Source: CAZHCA01 sp964530825 (GTDB lineage: Bacteria; Bacteroidota; Bacteroidia; Chitinophagales; Saprospiraceae). Taken from it: a stretch of DNA of 64,000 nucleotides. Below the pieces are notes generated by a model. It made no database searches, was not told the origin of the DNA, and was given only the letters and a program-made list of their open reading frames with translations. The stretch is taken from NCBI GenBank assembly GCA_964530825.1, contig CAZHCA010000024.1:9431-73430 (forward strand). Reading direction: 5' to 3'. Positions 34,584 to 44,001 of the stretch are shown one piece after another (position 1 is the stretch's first letter; each line of letters starts with the position of its first letter). Made by a program: the position numbers and the translations under genes.

Positions 34584-36047
34584 ATGTCGCACCTTCTTCA
34601 TACGTTTCCACAGGGCTTCTCCCTCGTTCAGGATCTGTACCATTTGACCATGGCCTACGGCTTTTGGAAGCACAGGATGGAACAGCGGGAAAGTGTTTTC
34701 CATCTTTTTTACCGCAAAAACCCCTACAGTGGCCCCTGTACGGTGGCCGCTGGTCTAGAGCTGGCCATCGATATTCTGGAGCGATTTCGCTTCACTGCTG
34801 ACGATATTCAGTACTTGGGTAGTCTGAAAGGCAATGACGGCAAAGCCCTCTTCGAAATCGGGTTCCTGAACTACCTGCAACGCATGCGCCTCGAGCTGAC
34901 GGTCGACGGCGTGGCGGAAGGAACTATTGTTTTTCCGAACCAGCCCCTATTGCGGGTGCGCGGCCCCTTACTGCAAGCGCAAATCGTCGAGTCGGCTTTA
35001 CTGAATGTGATTAACTTCTCAACCCTCATCGCTACTAAGTCGGCACGGATCGTGACCGCGGCAGCCGGCGATGCCGTACTGGAATTCGGCTTGAGGCGGG
35101 CCCAGGGCATCGATGGTGCCCTTACTGCCAGCCGGGCGGCTTTCATCGGCGGGTGCGGCGCTACCAGCAACCTGCACGCCGGGCGGTTCTACGGCATTCC
35201 GGTAAAGGGTACCCACGCACACAGCTGGGTCATGTGCTTCGAAGACGAAATAGCGGCCTTCGAAGCCTACGCCGAAGCCATGCCCAACAACACTATATTT
35301 TTGGTGGATACCTACGATACCCTCGAAGGGGTGGCTAACGCCATCCGCGTGGGGCAGCGCTTGCGAGAACGCGGGTATGAATTAAACGGTATACGCCTCG
35401 ATTCAGGCGACTTGGCAGCACTCAGTATTAAGGCGCGCCACCTGCTAGATGAGGCCGGCTTCGGCAAGGCCAAAATTGTGGCCAGCGATAGCCTCGACGA
35501 ACATTCGATTAGTGAGATCAAAGCGCGGGGCGGTACCATTGCGATCTGGGGCATCGGTACCCGCCTGGTGGTCGGCAAACCAGAGGGGGCCCTCGGCGGG
35601 GTGTACAAACTATCGGCCATCGCCGATGCAGCAGGCCGGCTGCAGGATCGCATCAAACTCTCGGATACCCCCATTAAAATGTCGAATCCGGGCATCCTGC
35701 AAATCCGCCGCCTACTCGATGGCGATCAGAAGCCGCTGGCCGACTTGCTGGTCGATATTCGCGATACCGAGGTCAAAGATTACCGGGGGGTGGATATGGC
35801 GGGCCAAGCAGATCGCCATTGGTCACCGGCCCATACTGAAGACTTACTTCAACCTGTTTTCCGGTCTGGCGAGCGCGTGTACGATAGCCCGCCCCTGATA
35901 GAAATCCAGGCTTATGCGCGCCAGCAAGTTAAAATCTTCGATTGGGTGCTCAATGAATTCGATTACTTTACCGGCCTGGAGTATCGGGTACACCAACGTA
36001 AGCAGGCTTTGATCCGGGACTATCAGATGAATGAAGGAGAAAAATAG
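34584..36047 (+). CDS. pncB: Nicotinate phosphoribosyltransferase
   Basis: 487 residues. It makes nicotinate mononucleotide from nicotinate, PRPP and ATP in the NAD salvage pathway. Evidence: the N-terminal LVQDLYHLTMAYGFWK, LEFGLRRAQGIDGALTASRAAFIGG near 170-194, GTHAHSWVM near 211-219 (the His that is phosphorylated in family members), NGIRLDSGDLAALSIKARHLLDEAG near 270-294 and GTRLVVGKPEGALGGVYKL near 328-346. Length fits the longer bacterial type. Followed 6 bases later by an NrtR-like Nudix protein, a regulator family known to control NAD genes. Confidence 0.94.
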   Translation: MSHLLHTFPQGFSLVQDLYHLTMAYGFWKHRMEQRESVFHLFYRKNPYSGPCTVAAGLELAIDILERFRFTADDIQYLGSLKGNDGKALFEIGFLNYLQRMRLELTVDGVAEGTIVFPNQPLLRVRGPLLQAQIVESALLNVINFSTLIATKSARIVTAAAGDAVLEFGLRRAQGIDGALTASRAAFIGGCGATSNLHAGRFYGIPVKGTHAHSWVMCFEDEIAAFEAYAEAMPNNTIFLVDTYDTLEGVANAIRVGQRLRERGYELNGIRLDSGDLAALSIKARHLLDEAGFGKAKIVASDSLDEHSISEIKARGGTIAIWGIGTRLVVGKPEGALGGVYKLSAIADAAGRLQDRIKLSDTPIKMSNPGILQIRRLLDGDQKPLADLLVDIRDTEVKDYRGVDMAGQADRHWSPAHTEDLLQPVFRSGERVYDSPPLIEIQAYARQQVKIFDWVLNEFDYFTGLEYRVHQRKQALIRDYQMNEGEK

Positions 36048-36053
36048 CGCTCG

Positions 36054-36773
36054 ATGCCCTACACCTATGATCATCCGCGGCCATCGGTGACGGTCGACTG
36101 TGTCATCTTCGGATTTGCGCCGGGTGCCGATCTCAAAGTCCTATTGATCGAACGGCGCAACCCACCCTTTGCCGGACGTTGGGCACTGCCCGGCGGCTTT
36201 GTCGACATGAATGAACCTCTAGAGATGGCTGCCCTGCGCGAATTGGAAGAAGAAACCGGCATGCGCGAAGTGTTTATCGAACAGCTGTATACTTTTGGTC
36301 AACCCGGCCGCGATCCGCGTGGGCGCGTGATCAGCGTGGCCTACTTCGCCCTGGTGAGTCTACAACAGCAGCTGGTTCGGGCGGGTGATGATGCGCGTTC
36401 GGTAGCCTGGTTTTCCATTTATAACCTGCCAGACATGGCCTTCGATCACGCCGGTATTCTGGAAATGGCGGTAGCCCGGCTGCGGGCGAAGGTTCGCTAC
36501 CAGCCCATCGGTTTTGAGTTGCTACCCGAAGCTTTTACCTTGTCGCAATTGCAGGCGCTTTACGAAGCCATCCTGGGTCCCGGTGTCGAGCTGAACAAGC
36601 GCAATTTTCGTACCCGCATTCTCAAGATGGGGGTACTCACCGAAGTCGGTAAGCAGGAAGGGGTGGCCCACCGGCCTGCTAAGTTGTATAGTTTTGATAA
36701 GGAAAAATACGAAACCCTGGCCCGGAGTCGCTACCCGGAGTTGTTACGCCGAGGCCTGGATTTTGAAATTTAG
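36054..36773 (+). CDS. Nudix-fold protein with C-terminal winged helix, NrtR-like
   Basis: 239 residues. The Nudix box GGFVDMNEPLEMAALRELEEETGM lies near 44-66 and retains the RExxEE Glu residues, so hydrolase activity cannot be excluded. Residues from about 155 on (LPEAFTLSQLQALYEAILG, NKRNFRTRILKMGVLTEVG, AKLYSFDKEKYE) form the winged-helix domain that defines NrtR/AraR-type Nudix-related regulators. NrtR binds ADP-ribose and represses NAD synthesis genes in other bacteria; in Bacteroidetes relatives regulate sugar use. The position directly behind pncB favours the NAD role. Operators may be the inverted repeats at 34506-34570. Confidence 0.85.
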   Translation: MPYTYDHPRPSVTVDCVIFGFAPGADLKVLLIERRNPPFAGRWALPGGFVDMNEPLEMAALRELEEETGMREVFIEQLYTFGQPGRDPRGRVISVAYFALVSLQQQLVRAGDDARSVAWFSIYNLPDMAFDHAGILEMAVARLRAKVRYQPIGFELLPEAFTLSQLQALYEAILGPGVELNKRNFRTRILKMGVLTEVGKQEGVAHRPAKLYSFDKEKYETLARSRYPELLRRGLDFEI

Positions 36774-36776
36774 AAT

Positions 36777-37946
36777 ATGCTACTACGTTTTATCTTTTTA
36801 ACTGCTCTACTGGCAGTAATGATGGCCTGCCAACCCGACCGTCCCGTAACGCGCGGGGAGGGCGAGATCCAACTACCCCCGGAAGCGGCGGATTTTCCGG
36901 AATCGGAATTTAAGTGGGGCTACATCGATCGCACAGGCGAGCTGGTTATTAAAGACCGCTTCGATGATGCCCGCGATTTTTCCGAAGGACTGGCGGTAGT
37001 GCGCAAGGGCGGCCACTGGGGTTATATCAACGACAAAGGAGAAGTCGTCATTCCGTTCGTCTACAAGGGAGCCTGGGCTTTCCGGAACGGACGGGCGCGA
37101 GTGCAGCGCTACGAAGATGATCGCATGGGGTTCATCAATCCTAAAGGGGAATACCTCATCGAGCCCCACTTGGAGTCGGCCCAGAATTTCGCCTACGGAA
37201 GGGCGCGTATCCGCCAAGGTGAACAGTACGGCTATATCGATCGTCAGGGAACGGTCGTCATCCCCGTCCAGTATGAGCATGCATCGCCTGCCTTTGATGC
37301 AGGCTATGCCAAAGTGCAGCAGGACGGGCGTTACGGCCTGATCGATACCCTGGGCCAGGTAGTCGTTCCGCTCCAATACAACCGGGTAAATACTTTTAGC
37401 GAAGGTTTGGCCCGGGTAAAAAAAGGCGATCTTTATGGTTATGTGGATCGGAAGGGGGCCGTGGCCATTGAGCTTCGCTTCCGGAACGCCCAGGATTTTA
37501 ACCAAGGGTTGGCCCCCGTGCGGGTGGACGAATTGTACGGGCTGATCGACACCCAGGGCGTCTTTGTCCTGCCACCCCGGTACGACCAGTTGTGGTACGC
37601 AGGTGAGGGCCTTTGGGGCGTTCGCCAGGGCGACCGGTTCGGGGCCATCAATGCCGAAGGAAAAGCGGTGGTCCCTTTGCGGTACCAGCAATTGTACGCT
37701 TTCTCTGAGGGAGTAGCTGCCTATCAACGCGATGGATTGTGGGGGTTGGTCAATGCTCGCGGCGAAGAAGTCACACCCCCCGAATTTGGCCTGGCATGGC
37801 CGTTCAAGGATGGCCTGGCCCGGATGGGCGTGCGTCAGGGTATCGCTTTTTTCGACAAAAGCGGCAAAATGATAATACCGCCTCGCTACCTCGATGTGCG
37901 CGATTTTTCTGAAGGTCTGGCGCGCGCCCAGGTGTATCGGCGTTAA
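36777..37946 (+). CDS. WG-repeat lipoprotein
   Basis: 389 residues. A lipoprotein signal ends in LAVMMAC, so Cys19 is the likely lipidated residue. The rest consists of about ten WG (KWG) repeats spaced 30-38 residues apart: WGYIDRTG, WGYINDKG, MGFINPKG, YGYIDRQG, YGLIDTLG, YGYVDRKG, YGLIDTQG, FGAINAEG, WGLVNARG and a degenerate IAFFDKSG, each followed by (V/I)VIPxxY and an FxEGLAxV stretch. Such beta-repeat proteins probably mediate protein contacts at the cell surface or periplasm. It starts 4 bases after the Nudix gene, in the same operon-like run. No enzymatic role is visible. Confidence 0.88.
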   Translation: MLLRFIFLTALLAVMMACQPDRPVTRGEGEIQLPPEAADFPESEFKWGYIDRTGELVIKDRFDDARDFSEGLAVVRKGGHWGYINDKGEVVIPFVYKGAWAFRNGRARVQRYEDDRMGFINPKGEYLIEPHLESAQNFAYGRARIRQGEQYGYIDRQGTVVIPVQYEHASPAFDAGYAKVQQDGRYGLIDTLGQVVVPLQYNRVNTFSEGLARVKKGDLYGYVDRKGAVAIELRFRNAQDFNQGLAPVRVDELYGLIDTQGVFVLPPRYDQLWYAGEGLWGVRQGDRFGAINAEGKAVVPLRYQQLYAFSEGVAAYQRDGLWGLVNARGEEVTPPEFGLAWPFKDGLARMGVRQGIAFFDKSGKMIIPPRYLDVRDFSEGLARAQVYRR

Positions 37947-37963
37947 ACGAAAATACTAAGCTT

Positions 37964-38467
37964 ATGATCAAGATCATTATGGGGTCAGATTCCGATCTGC
38001 CGGTGATGCGGCAGGCAGCCGATGTCTTGCGAGAGCTCGACCTGCCCTTTGAGCTAACCATCGTCTCGGCCCACCGTACGCCCGACCGCATGTTCGATTT
38101 TGCTAAAAATGCACACCGGCAGGGTGTCCGCGTGATCATCGCCGGGGCGGGCGGTGCAGCGCATCTTCCGGGCATGGTAGCCTCACTTACTCCACTGCCG
38201 GTCATCGGTGTACCCATCAAATCGTCTAACTCGATCGATGGGTGGGACTCGGTGTTGTCGATCCTTCAGATGCCCAATGGTGTACCGGTGGCTACAGTCG
38301 CCCTTAATGCTTCCAAAAACGCCGGCATCCTGGCCGCCCAGATCATCGGTAGTCAGGATCCAGCGGTGCGCCAGCGCATTATCGAATATAAGCAACGCTT
38401 GGCCGAGGGCGTAGCCGCAAAATATTCCCGCCTGGAAGCAGAAGGATACGAAAATTATCAAGCCTAG
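37964..38467 (+). CDS. purE: N5-carboxyaminoimidazole ribonucleotide mutase
   Basis: 167 residues, the length of class I PurE. It interconverts N5-CAIR and CAIR in purine synthesis. Conserved blocks: IMGSDSDLPVMRQAADVL near 5-22, VSAHRTPDRMFDFA near 40-53 (catalytic His in SAHRTP), IAGAGGAAHLPGMVAS near 67-82 and PNGVPVATVALNASKNAGILAAQI near 106-130. The start lies 17 bases after the WG lipoprotein; the rRNA methyltransferase follows 5 bases on. The usual partner purK is not in the window. Confidence 0.97.
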   Translation: MIKIIMGSDSDLPVMRQAADVLRELDLPFELTIVSAHRTPDRMFDFAKNAHRQGVRVIIAGAGGAAHLPGMVASLTPLPVIGVPIKSSNSIDGWDSVLSILQMPNGVPVATVALNASKNAGILAAQIIGSQDPAVRQRIIEYKQRLAEGVAAKYSRLEAEGYENYQA

Positions 38468-38472
38468 ACCGG

Positions 38473-39651
38473 ATGAAACAAGTGGTGCTACACCGCGGCA
38501 AGGATGCGGCCGTACGTCGCTATCATCCCTGGGTTTTTTCGGGGGCCATTAAAAAGGAGGCCGAAGGTATCGCCGACGGTGACCTAGTGGCGGTCGTCGA
38601 TGCTCAGGGGGAACAATTGGCCCTGGGGCATTACCAGGCGGGCAGCATCCGGGTGCGGATTATCGATTTTACGGGGGCAGGTTTGGCAGCCGATTTTTGG
38701 GAACAACGCTTGGAGGCGGCCTATGCCTACCGCCGACGCATTGGTTTAGCAGAACGCCCCGATACCAATTGCTACCGCCTGGTGCACGCCGAGGGCGACG
38801 GGCTGCCCGGACTGATCATCGATGTCTACGGTCGTACCGCGGTCATGCAGTGCCACTCTATCGGGATGCACCGCGAAAGGGAACGGATCGCAGCCGCCTT
38901 GCGCCAACTTTACGGCGACCATTTGGGGGCTATCTACGACAAGAGCGCTGATACCCTCCCCACCCAGTACGGCGGGCGCCAGCGCAATGGCTATATTTTC
39001 GGAACGCGTATCGAAGAAAACGCCCTCGAAAACGGCCACCACTTCCGCCTCGATTGGGAGGGCGGACAAAAGACCGGCTTTTTCCTGGACCAGCGCGATA
39101 ACCGCGCGCTGCTGCAGCGCTACGTACGGGATCAGCGCGTACTCAATGCCTTCAGCTATTCGGGGGGTTTTTCGGTCTACGCACTGGCGGGGGGTGCCCG
39201 CTGGGTCGATTCGGTCGATGTGTCGGCTCCGGCAATTGCCCTGGCCGAAGCCAACGCCGAAGCCAACGGTTTCGGTCCCGACCGCCACCGGGGGCACGCT
39301 CAGGAGGTACTTGACTTTTTGCGCCTGACTACCGAGCTCTACGATGTAGCTGTGGTCGACCCGCCCGCTTTCGCCAAAAGCCTCAAAAAGCGCCACAACG
39401 CCGTGCAAGGCTACAAGCGCCTCAATGCGGCCGCCCTGCGCCGGTTGAAACCCGGCGGACTGCTCTTTACCTTTTCCTGTTCTCAGGTGGTTGACGCTAA
39501 GCTTTTCTATAATACCCTCGTAGCTGCCGCTTTGGAGTCGGGGCGTCAGCTGCGCCTTATGCATCGCTTGGGGCAGCCGGCCGACCATCCGGTGCAGATT
39601 TTTCATCCGGAAGGAGGGTACTTAAAAGGATTGGTCTTCTATGCGAGATAA
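38473..39651 (+). CDS. RlmI-like class I rRNA (cytosine-C5) methyltransferase
   Basis: 392 residues. An N-terminal PUA-like domain (KDAAVRRYHPWVFSGAIKK, GDLVAVVDAQGEQLALGHYQ) precedes a central EEHEC-type linker and a SAM-binding Rossmann domain. Motifs: KTGFFLDQRDNRALLQRYV near 196-214, VLNAFSYSGGFSVYALAGGA near 219-238, VVDPPAFAKSLKKRHNAVQGY near 295-315 and FTFSCSQVVDAKLF near 335-348 with the catalytic Cys. This is the layout of RlmI, which makes m5C1962 in 23S rRNA. It follows purE by 5 bases. Exact target nucleotide is inferred from the family. Confidence 0.9.
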   Translation: MKQVVLHRGKDAAVRRYHPWVFSGAIKKEAEGIADGDLVAVVDAQGEQLALGHYQAGSIRVRIIDFTGAGLAADFWEQRLEAAYAYRRRIGLAERPDTNCYRLVHAEGDGLPGLIIDVYGRTAVMQCHSIGMHRERERIAAALRQLYGDHLGAIYDKSADTLPTQYGGRQRNGYIFGTRIEENALENGHHFRLDWEGGQKTGFFLDQRDNRALLQRYVRDQRVLNAFSYSGGFSVYALAGGARWVDSVDVSAPAIALAEANAEANGFGPDRHRGHAQEVLDFLRLTTELYDVAVVDPPAFAKSLKKRHNAVQGYKRLNAAALRRLKPGGLLFTFSCSQVVDAKLFYNTLVAAALESGRQLRLMHRLGQPADHPVQIFHPEGGYLKGLVFYAR

Positions 39652-39723
39652 GGGGCCCAGCGATGGGTTTGGTTAGGAAAAAGTCTATTTTTACTGGTAC
39701 GGTGGCGCGACAAAAGGAAGCAC

Positions 39724-42006
39724 ATGGAGCAAATAAAATACCCGGTTTTGTATTTCCCGATGGGTGAGTCGGCCTTTTTTGGGCTGCTGGTTGGCACGCG
39801 TCATCAAGCCGTTGGCAAAGATGTGCGCCATTTAAAGCAGATTTTTACCAATCATTTGAAGCGCGAATATAAAAAAACCGGAGACTATCCCGAGATGGAT
39901 ATGTTGCAGCCCCGCATGAAGATTGTGAAAGTGAATGTGCGGCCCACCGAACGCCACGATTATGGGGTGCATCCCTTTCCCTATTCCTTTTTACTATCGA
40001 TGCCGGTTTTTCACGGCAAAACGGAGTTTGGCTACTACGAATGCTATTTGCCCCTGCTCAACGGTTATTTAACCTACTACGATGAGAACCAGTTGGAGCC
40101 CCTGGCGAGCCACTACATCATGTACCGCTTAGATCAGTTTCCTCCGAATCGGGTGTTTCAGTTTTTGCGCCTGGCCACGCCCCAGGTCGATACGGTGATA
40201 CTGAAGGTGAATGAAAAGCGCGAGGGCCGCTCGAGCGAGCCGGAATACCAGCGCGATACCCCTACGCTGCGCCGCCTGGCCGAGGCTTATCCACCCGCCC
40301 GGGGCTACCGCCGCCAACGCACCGTTTTGCCCGATGTAGCCTGGGAGCGAGCGCAGGAAGTGGAGGAGGTGCTGGAGAAACTCCTCTCGACCCGCTCGAA
40401 TGTGCTCATTGTGGGTGGCAAAGGCAGTGGTAAAAGTGCGGTTCTACAGCAATCGGTGCGCAAGATGGTGCAGCAGACGCGCCGCCAGAGCGTCAAGATG
40501 AGCTGCTGGCGGATCGATGCCCAGCGCATTACGGCCAGCAGCCTGTACCTGGGCGAGTGGGAAGAAACCGTCGAAGAGCTTATCCGCGAGTTGAACAGCG
40601 TGAACGGCATCCTCTGGGTGGAGTCGATCATCCGTTTGCTCGAGGTCGGCGGCTCGGGCCCCGAAGATAGCGTGGCTGCTTTCCTGCGCGGTTCACTCCA
40701 GCAGGGAAAAGTGCAAATGATCGGCGAGGCAACCCCCAAGGAGGTGGAGAGCATGCGCCGCGTCCTGCCAGGCTTTATCGAACACTTTCAATTGGTCCAG
40801 CTCGACGCGCTCACCGCAGAGCAGGTTTTTCGCATCCTCCAGCAACTGGCCGAATATACCGCGCAAAACGTAGCCATTGAAATCACCGAGGAGGCCCAGC
40901 AATTGGCCTACCGCCTGTTAAACCGGTACATGACCTACGAAAACTTTCCCGGCAAAGCCGTCAAATTCCTAGGACAATGCCTGAACGATGTGCAGTTGCA
41001 GGAGCGCTCCGTAGTCGATAAAAGTGATGTGATCCGTAATTTTATTACCCAGACGGGGCTGCCTGAAATGCTGCTGCGCGATGAATTGCGCCTCGACGAG
41101 GCCGGGCTGCACCGGTATTTTAACGACCGCATCATCGGGCAACCCGGTGCAGTGCAGCAACTTTGCGAGGTGGTCAAAATCTTTAAGGCTGGCCTCAACG
41201 ACCCAGGCAAACCCATCCGTACCTTCCTGTTTGTGGGTCCTACGGGGGTGGGGAAAACGGCTTCGGCCAAGGCTTTGGCCAGCTATTTCTTCGGTATGGG
41301 GCAGAAACGCTCGCCCCTCATTCGCTTCGATATGAGTGAGTTCCGCACCGGAGCGAATCTGGACCGCCTTATCGGCTATGGCCGGCAAACCGGGCAATTG
41401 ATCAAAGAAATCCGGGAGCGTCCCTTTGCTGTACTGTTACTCGATGAAATCGAGAAGGCCCACTCAGTCGTCTTCGACACCTTGCTCAATGTATTGGATG
41501 AAGGCATGTTGGTAGATGCACTCGGGCGTATGACCAATTTCTGCAATACCATCATTATCATGACCTCGAACCTAGGGGCGAGCGACCACGCCGCCATCGG
41601 TTACCAACCCTCCAAAGATCCTACCGCCCAATATCTTTCAGCGGTGCGTAAGCACTTCCGGCCCGAGTTTGTCAACCGCATCGATGCAACCATTATGTTT
41701 AAGGCGTTGGAAGAAGCCGACATCCGGAAAATTACCCGCCGCGAACTGGACGCCGTGCGCCAACGAGAGGGGTTTTTGAAAAAAAATCTGCAGCTCGAAT
41801 TCTCCGATGCACTGGTCGAGCAGCTTACCCACCAGGGATTCGATAAGCGCTACGGCGCCCGGCCCCTCCTACGCGCCATCACCCAAACGGTCGTTAACCC
41901 CTTGGCGCATTACCTATTGGCTCATGCCAAGGTGAAAAATACGACACTCCATCTCGACTGGGACGGCAAACTTCTGGTACGTTCCGAATCTAAAAGCTTA
42001 CCATAA
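39724..42006 (+). CDS. Clp-like double AAA+ ATPase with non-standard N-domain and degenerate D1
   Basis: 760 residues. Residues 1-190 are not the usual Clp-N repeat pair but an unfamiliar alpha+beta region. D1 has Walker A GGKGSGKSA near 232-240, but the Walker B site reads GILWVESIIRLLE (near 293-305) where ClpA/B has hhhhDE, and the Arg-finger area reads PGFIEHFQL with no Arg pair, so D1 probably binds but does not hydrolyse ATP. The ClpB coiled-coil M domain is missing. D2 is intact: GPTGVGKTASAKAL near 503-516, LLLDEIEKAH near 570 and FRPEFVNRID near 643-652. A loop AAIGYQPSKD near 622-632 occupies the place of the ClpP-docking IGF/L loop. Probable unfoldase; partner unproven. Confidence 0.85.
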   Translation: MEQIKYPVLYFPMGESAFFGLLVGTRHQAVGKDVRHLKQIFTNHLKREYKKTGDYPEMDMLQPRMKIVKVNVRPTERHDYGVHPFPYSFLLSMPVFHGKTEFGYYECYLPLLNGYLTYYDENQLEPLASHYIMYRLDQFPPNRVFQFLRLATPQVDTVILKVNEKREGRSSEPEYQRDTPTLRRLAEAYPPARGYRRQRTVLPDVAWERAQEVEEVLEKLLSTRSNVLIVGGKGSGKSAVLQQSVRKMVQQTRRQSVKMSCWRIDAQRITASSLYLGEWEETVEELIRELNSVNGILWVESIIRLLEVGGSGPEDSVAAFLRGSLQQGKVQMIGEATPKEVESMRRVLPGFIEHFQLVQLDALTAEQVFRILQQLAEYTAQNVAIEITEEAQQLAYRLLNRYMTYENFPGKAVKFLGQCLNDVQLQERSVVDKSDVIRNFITQTGLPEMLLRDELRLDEAGLHRYFNDRIIGQPGAVQQLCEVVKIFKAGLNDPGKPIRTFLFVGPTGVGKTASAKALASYFFGMGQKRSPLIRFDMSEFRTGANLDRLIGYGRQTGQLIKEIRERPFAVLLLDEIEKAHSVVFDTLLNVLDEGMLVDALGRMTNFCNTIIIMTSNLGASDHAAIGYQPSKDPTAQYLSAVRKHFRPEFVNRIDATIMFKALEEADIRKITRRELDAVRQREGFLKKNLQLEFSDALVEQLTHQGFDKRYGARPLLRAITQTVVNPLAHYLLAHAKVKNTTLHLDWDGKLLVRSESKSLP

Positions 42007-42107
42007 CGTCGCCTATAGCCTAGGTATTGTTAAATCCTTTTTATGTTGGGTAGAAAAAACCTATTTTTAACCCAATTCTTCTTTCAAAGCAGCTATAACT
42101 CTATGTC

Positions 42108-43886
42108 ATGAAAGCTACACCCAAAAAATTATGCTTGTTCGTTTTCTTTTTTTCCCTATCTCTCCATGGCTTACTCTTCGGCCAGCCACCTTGTTCGGAT
42201 TTAGAGTTTTCTTCTCAAGCTGAGCTCAATAGTTTTTCTGATACATGTACCGTCGTCGACGGCGATCTAATTATCCAAGGAAAAGATATCAACGACCTTA
42301 GTAACTTAAACAATATTGTAGAAGTCACTGGGTCTGTAGAATTTGATGGCAACGATACTCTTTCGAGTCTTTCCGGGCTCGACAATCTGGAAACCGTCGG
42401 GGGCGATTTATCTTTCTTCTTTAATCCGGTTCTAACCTCGCCTGCAGGCTTGGCTGTCACGAGTGTGGGTGGGTCCTTAAACCTACAGTCAACGGACTTT
42501 ACTTCTTTTTCTTTGTCTACTTTGACCTCGATTGGGAACAATTTTACATTAGATGGCAATGGTGATCTTACTTCTTTATCCCTTAATGGACTGACAAATA
42601 TTGGCGGATCATTTAATGTTAACAACAATGGTTTACTAGACAACTTGAGTGTAACTGCGCTTGCCACCATTAATGCCTCATTATTTATTCAGAATAATCC
42701 TGTTCTGACCACTATTAATATGAATAGCCTAAGCAACATAGCTACTGTTGCACCACCGGCCAGGGATTTCGTAATTTCTGATAATGATGCCCTGACTACC
42801 CTGAGTGGTATTGGGCCGCTTTCCAGTTTGGGAGATTCCCGGGTTTCTATTTCTGGTAACGAATTATTAAAAGACGTTAATGCTTTAAGCGGTATAGTGA
42901 GTGCTACTCGGAACTTTTCTATTACCAGTAATCCAGCACTTTCAAACTTGACTGCCCTGAGTAGTTTTCAAAACTTGAGTATTCTCTCAGGTAGCGTCAA
43001 TATCCAAAATAATTCATCAATCACAGATATAGGTCTATCAAGCTTACAATCCGTAGCAGGAAACTTTTCTCTGCAGGGCCTCGTTAATCTTGCAAATCTA
43101 TCTTCGTTAAGGAACCTGACTACTGTTGAAGGCACGCTCAGGTTGTTTCGGTTAAACGCAATTACTTCTTTAAGTGGACTGGAAAATGTTGACGAAACCA
43201 TGCTTTCAGGCTTAGAGATTCAAGACAATGCTAATCTCTCCGACTGCGAAATCCTCAATGTTTGTAATTACATCGTCGACAGCCTTGGCCCAGTAAACAT
43301 TGTAGACAATGCCGGTGACTGTGCTAACAAATCTACCCTCACCCCCTTTTGCCAAATTCTGCCCGTCGAGCTGGCTTTTTTCACGGCACGCACCGAAAAC
43401 GGTGCGGCCCGCCTGACCTGGCAGACCTTGAGCGAGCTCAACAACGACTACTTCGAAATTCAGCATAGCCCCGACGGTGGTGCTTTTCGGCCTGTTGCGC
43501 GCGTAGCCGGTGCGGGTACGACCCAGGAGCCGGTCGACTACGCCTTTGTACACCAGGAAGCCCTGCCGGGGGTTAACTACTACCGCCTGAAGCAGGTCGA
43601 TTTTGATGGGCAGTTCGAGTATTCGGAGGTAGCCACCGTTACGCTGGGCGACGGCGCAGCGACGGCCGCCCTGCGCGTTTTCCCCAACCCCACCACCGGC
43701 CAGTTAACGGTGCTCGGCCGCCCCGAAGGTACGCAAGTACAAGTGATCGACCCCATGGGACGCCTGGTACGGGAGCAGCGCCTTCAAGGCAATTCAATAA
43801 ACCTGGGGGCGTTACCGGCTGGCATCTATTCGGTTGCCCTGATCGACGGCAGCCGCTACGAGGTCGTGCGGGTCGTGAAGCATTAG
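42108..43886 (+). CDS. LRR-like (receptor L domain type) secreted protein with type A T9SS domain
   Basis: 592 residues. Signal peptide (LFVFFFSLSLHGLLFGQ), then about 370 residues of 22-25-residue leucine-rich-like beta-helix repeats (LSSLSGLDNLETVGGDLSF, LTSLSLNGLTNIGGSFNV, LTTLSGIGPLSSLGDSRVSI), as in receptor L-domain-like bacterial surface proteins. From about residue 417 comes the common Bacteroidetes module LPVELAFFTARTENGAARLTWQTLSELNNDYFEI...NYYRLKQVDFDGQFEYSE and then the type A sorting domain (LRVFPNPTTGQLTV, LPAGIYSVALIDGSRYEVVRVVK). The repeat part is visibly more AT-rich than the C-terminal part. Likely exported by the type IX system; role probably adhesion or binding. Confidence 0.87.
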   Translation: MKATPKKLCLFVFFFSLSLHGLLFGQPPCSDLEFSSQAELNSFSDTCTVVDGDLIIQGKDINDLSNLNNIVEVTGSVEFDGNDTLSSLSGLDNLETVGGDLSFFFNPVLTSPAGLAVTSVGGSLNLQSTDFTSFSLSTLTSIGNNFTLDGNGDLTSLSLNGLTNIGGSFNVNNNGLLDNLSVTALATINASLFIQNNPVLTTINMNSLSNIATVAPPARDFVISDNDALTTLSGIGPLSSLGDSRVSISGNELLKDVNALSGIVSATRNFSITSNPALSNLTALSSFQNLSILSGSVNIQNNSSITDIGLSSLQSVAGNFSLQGLVNLANLSSLRNLTTVEGTLRLFRLNAITSLSGLENVDETMLSGLEIQDNANLSDCEILNVCNYIVDSLGPVNIVDNAGDCANKSTLTPFCQILPVELAFFTARTENGAARLTWQTLSELNNDYFEIQHSPDGGAFRPVARVAGAGTTQEPVDYAFVHQEALPGVNYYRLKQVDFDGQFEYSEVATVTLGDGAATAALRVFPNPTTGQLTVLGRPEGTQVQVIDPMGRLVREQRLQGNSINLGALPAGIYSVALIDGSRYEVVRVVKH

Positions 43887-44001
43887 TGGGGCGAGCGGCG
43901 GCAGGTGATCATCGGTTGACCTTTCACCAGCAAACTGTCCTCCATTAGCATTTACTTTCTGTCACCTTTTCCTATCTTACTAATTCTAATGAGTATCGAC
44001 T

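Noticed and set aside
36873..37727. Long minus-strand open frame (284 codons) opposite the WG-repeat gene
   Set aside because: Its length comes from the repeats on the other strand; it shows no domain, signal or start context.
38746..39606. Minus-strand open frame (286 codons) opposite the RlmI-like gene
   Set aside because: Complete overlap with a well supported methyltransferase; the translation shows no recognisable motif.
42250..43250. Repeat array or CRISPR-like element
   Set aside because: The periodicity belongs to 22-25-residue leucine-rich-like repeats in the protein; DNA units differ and there are no spacers.
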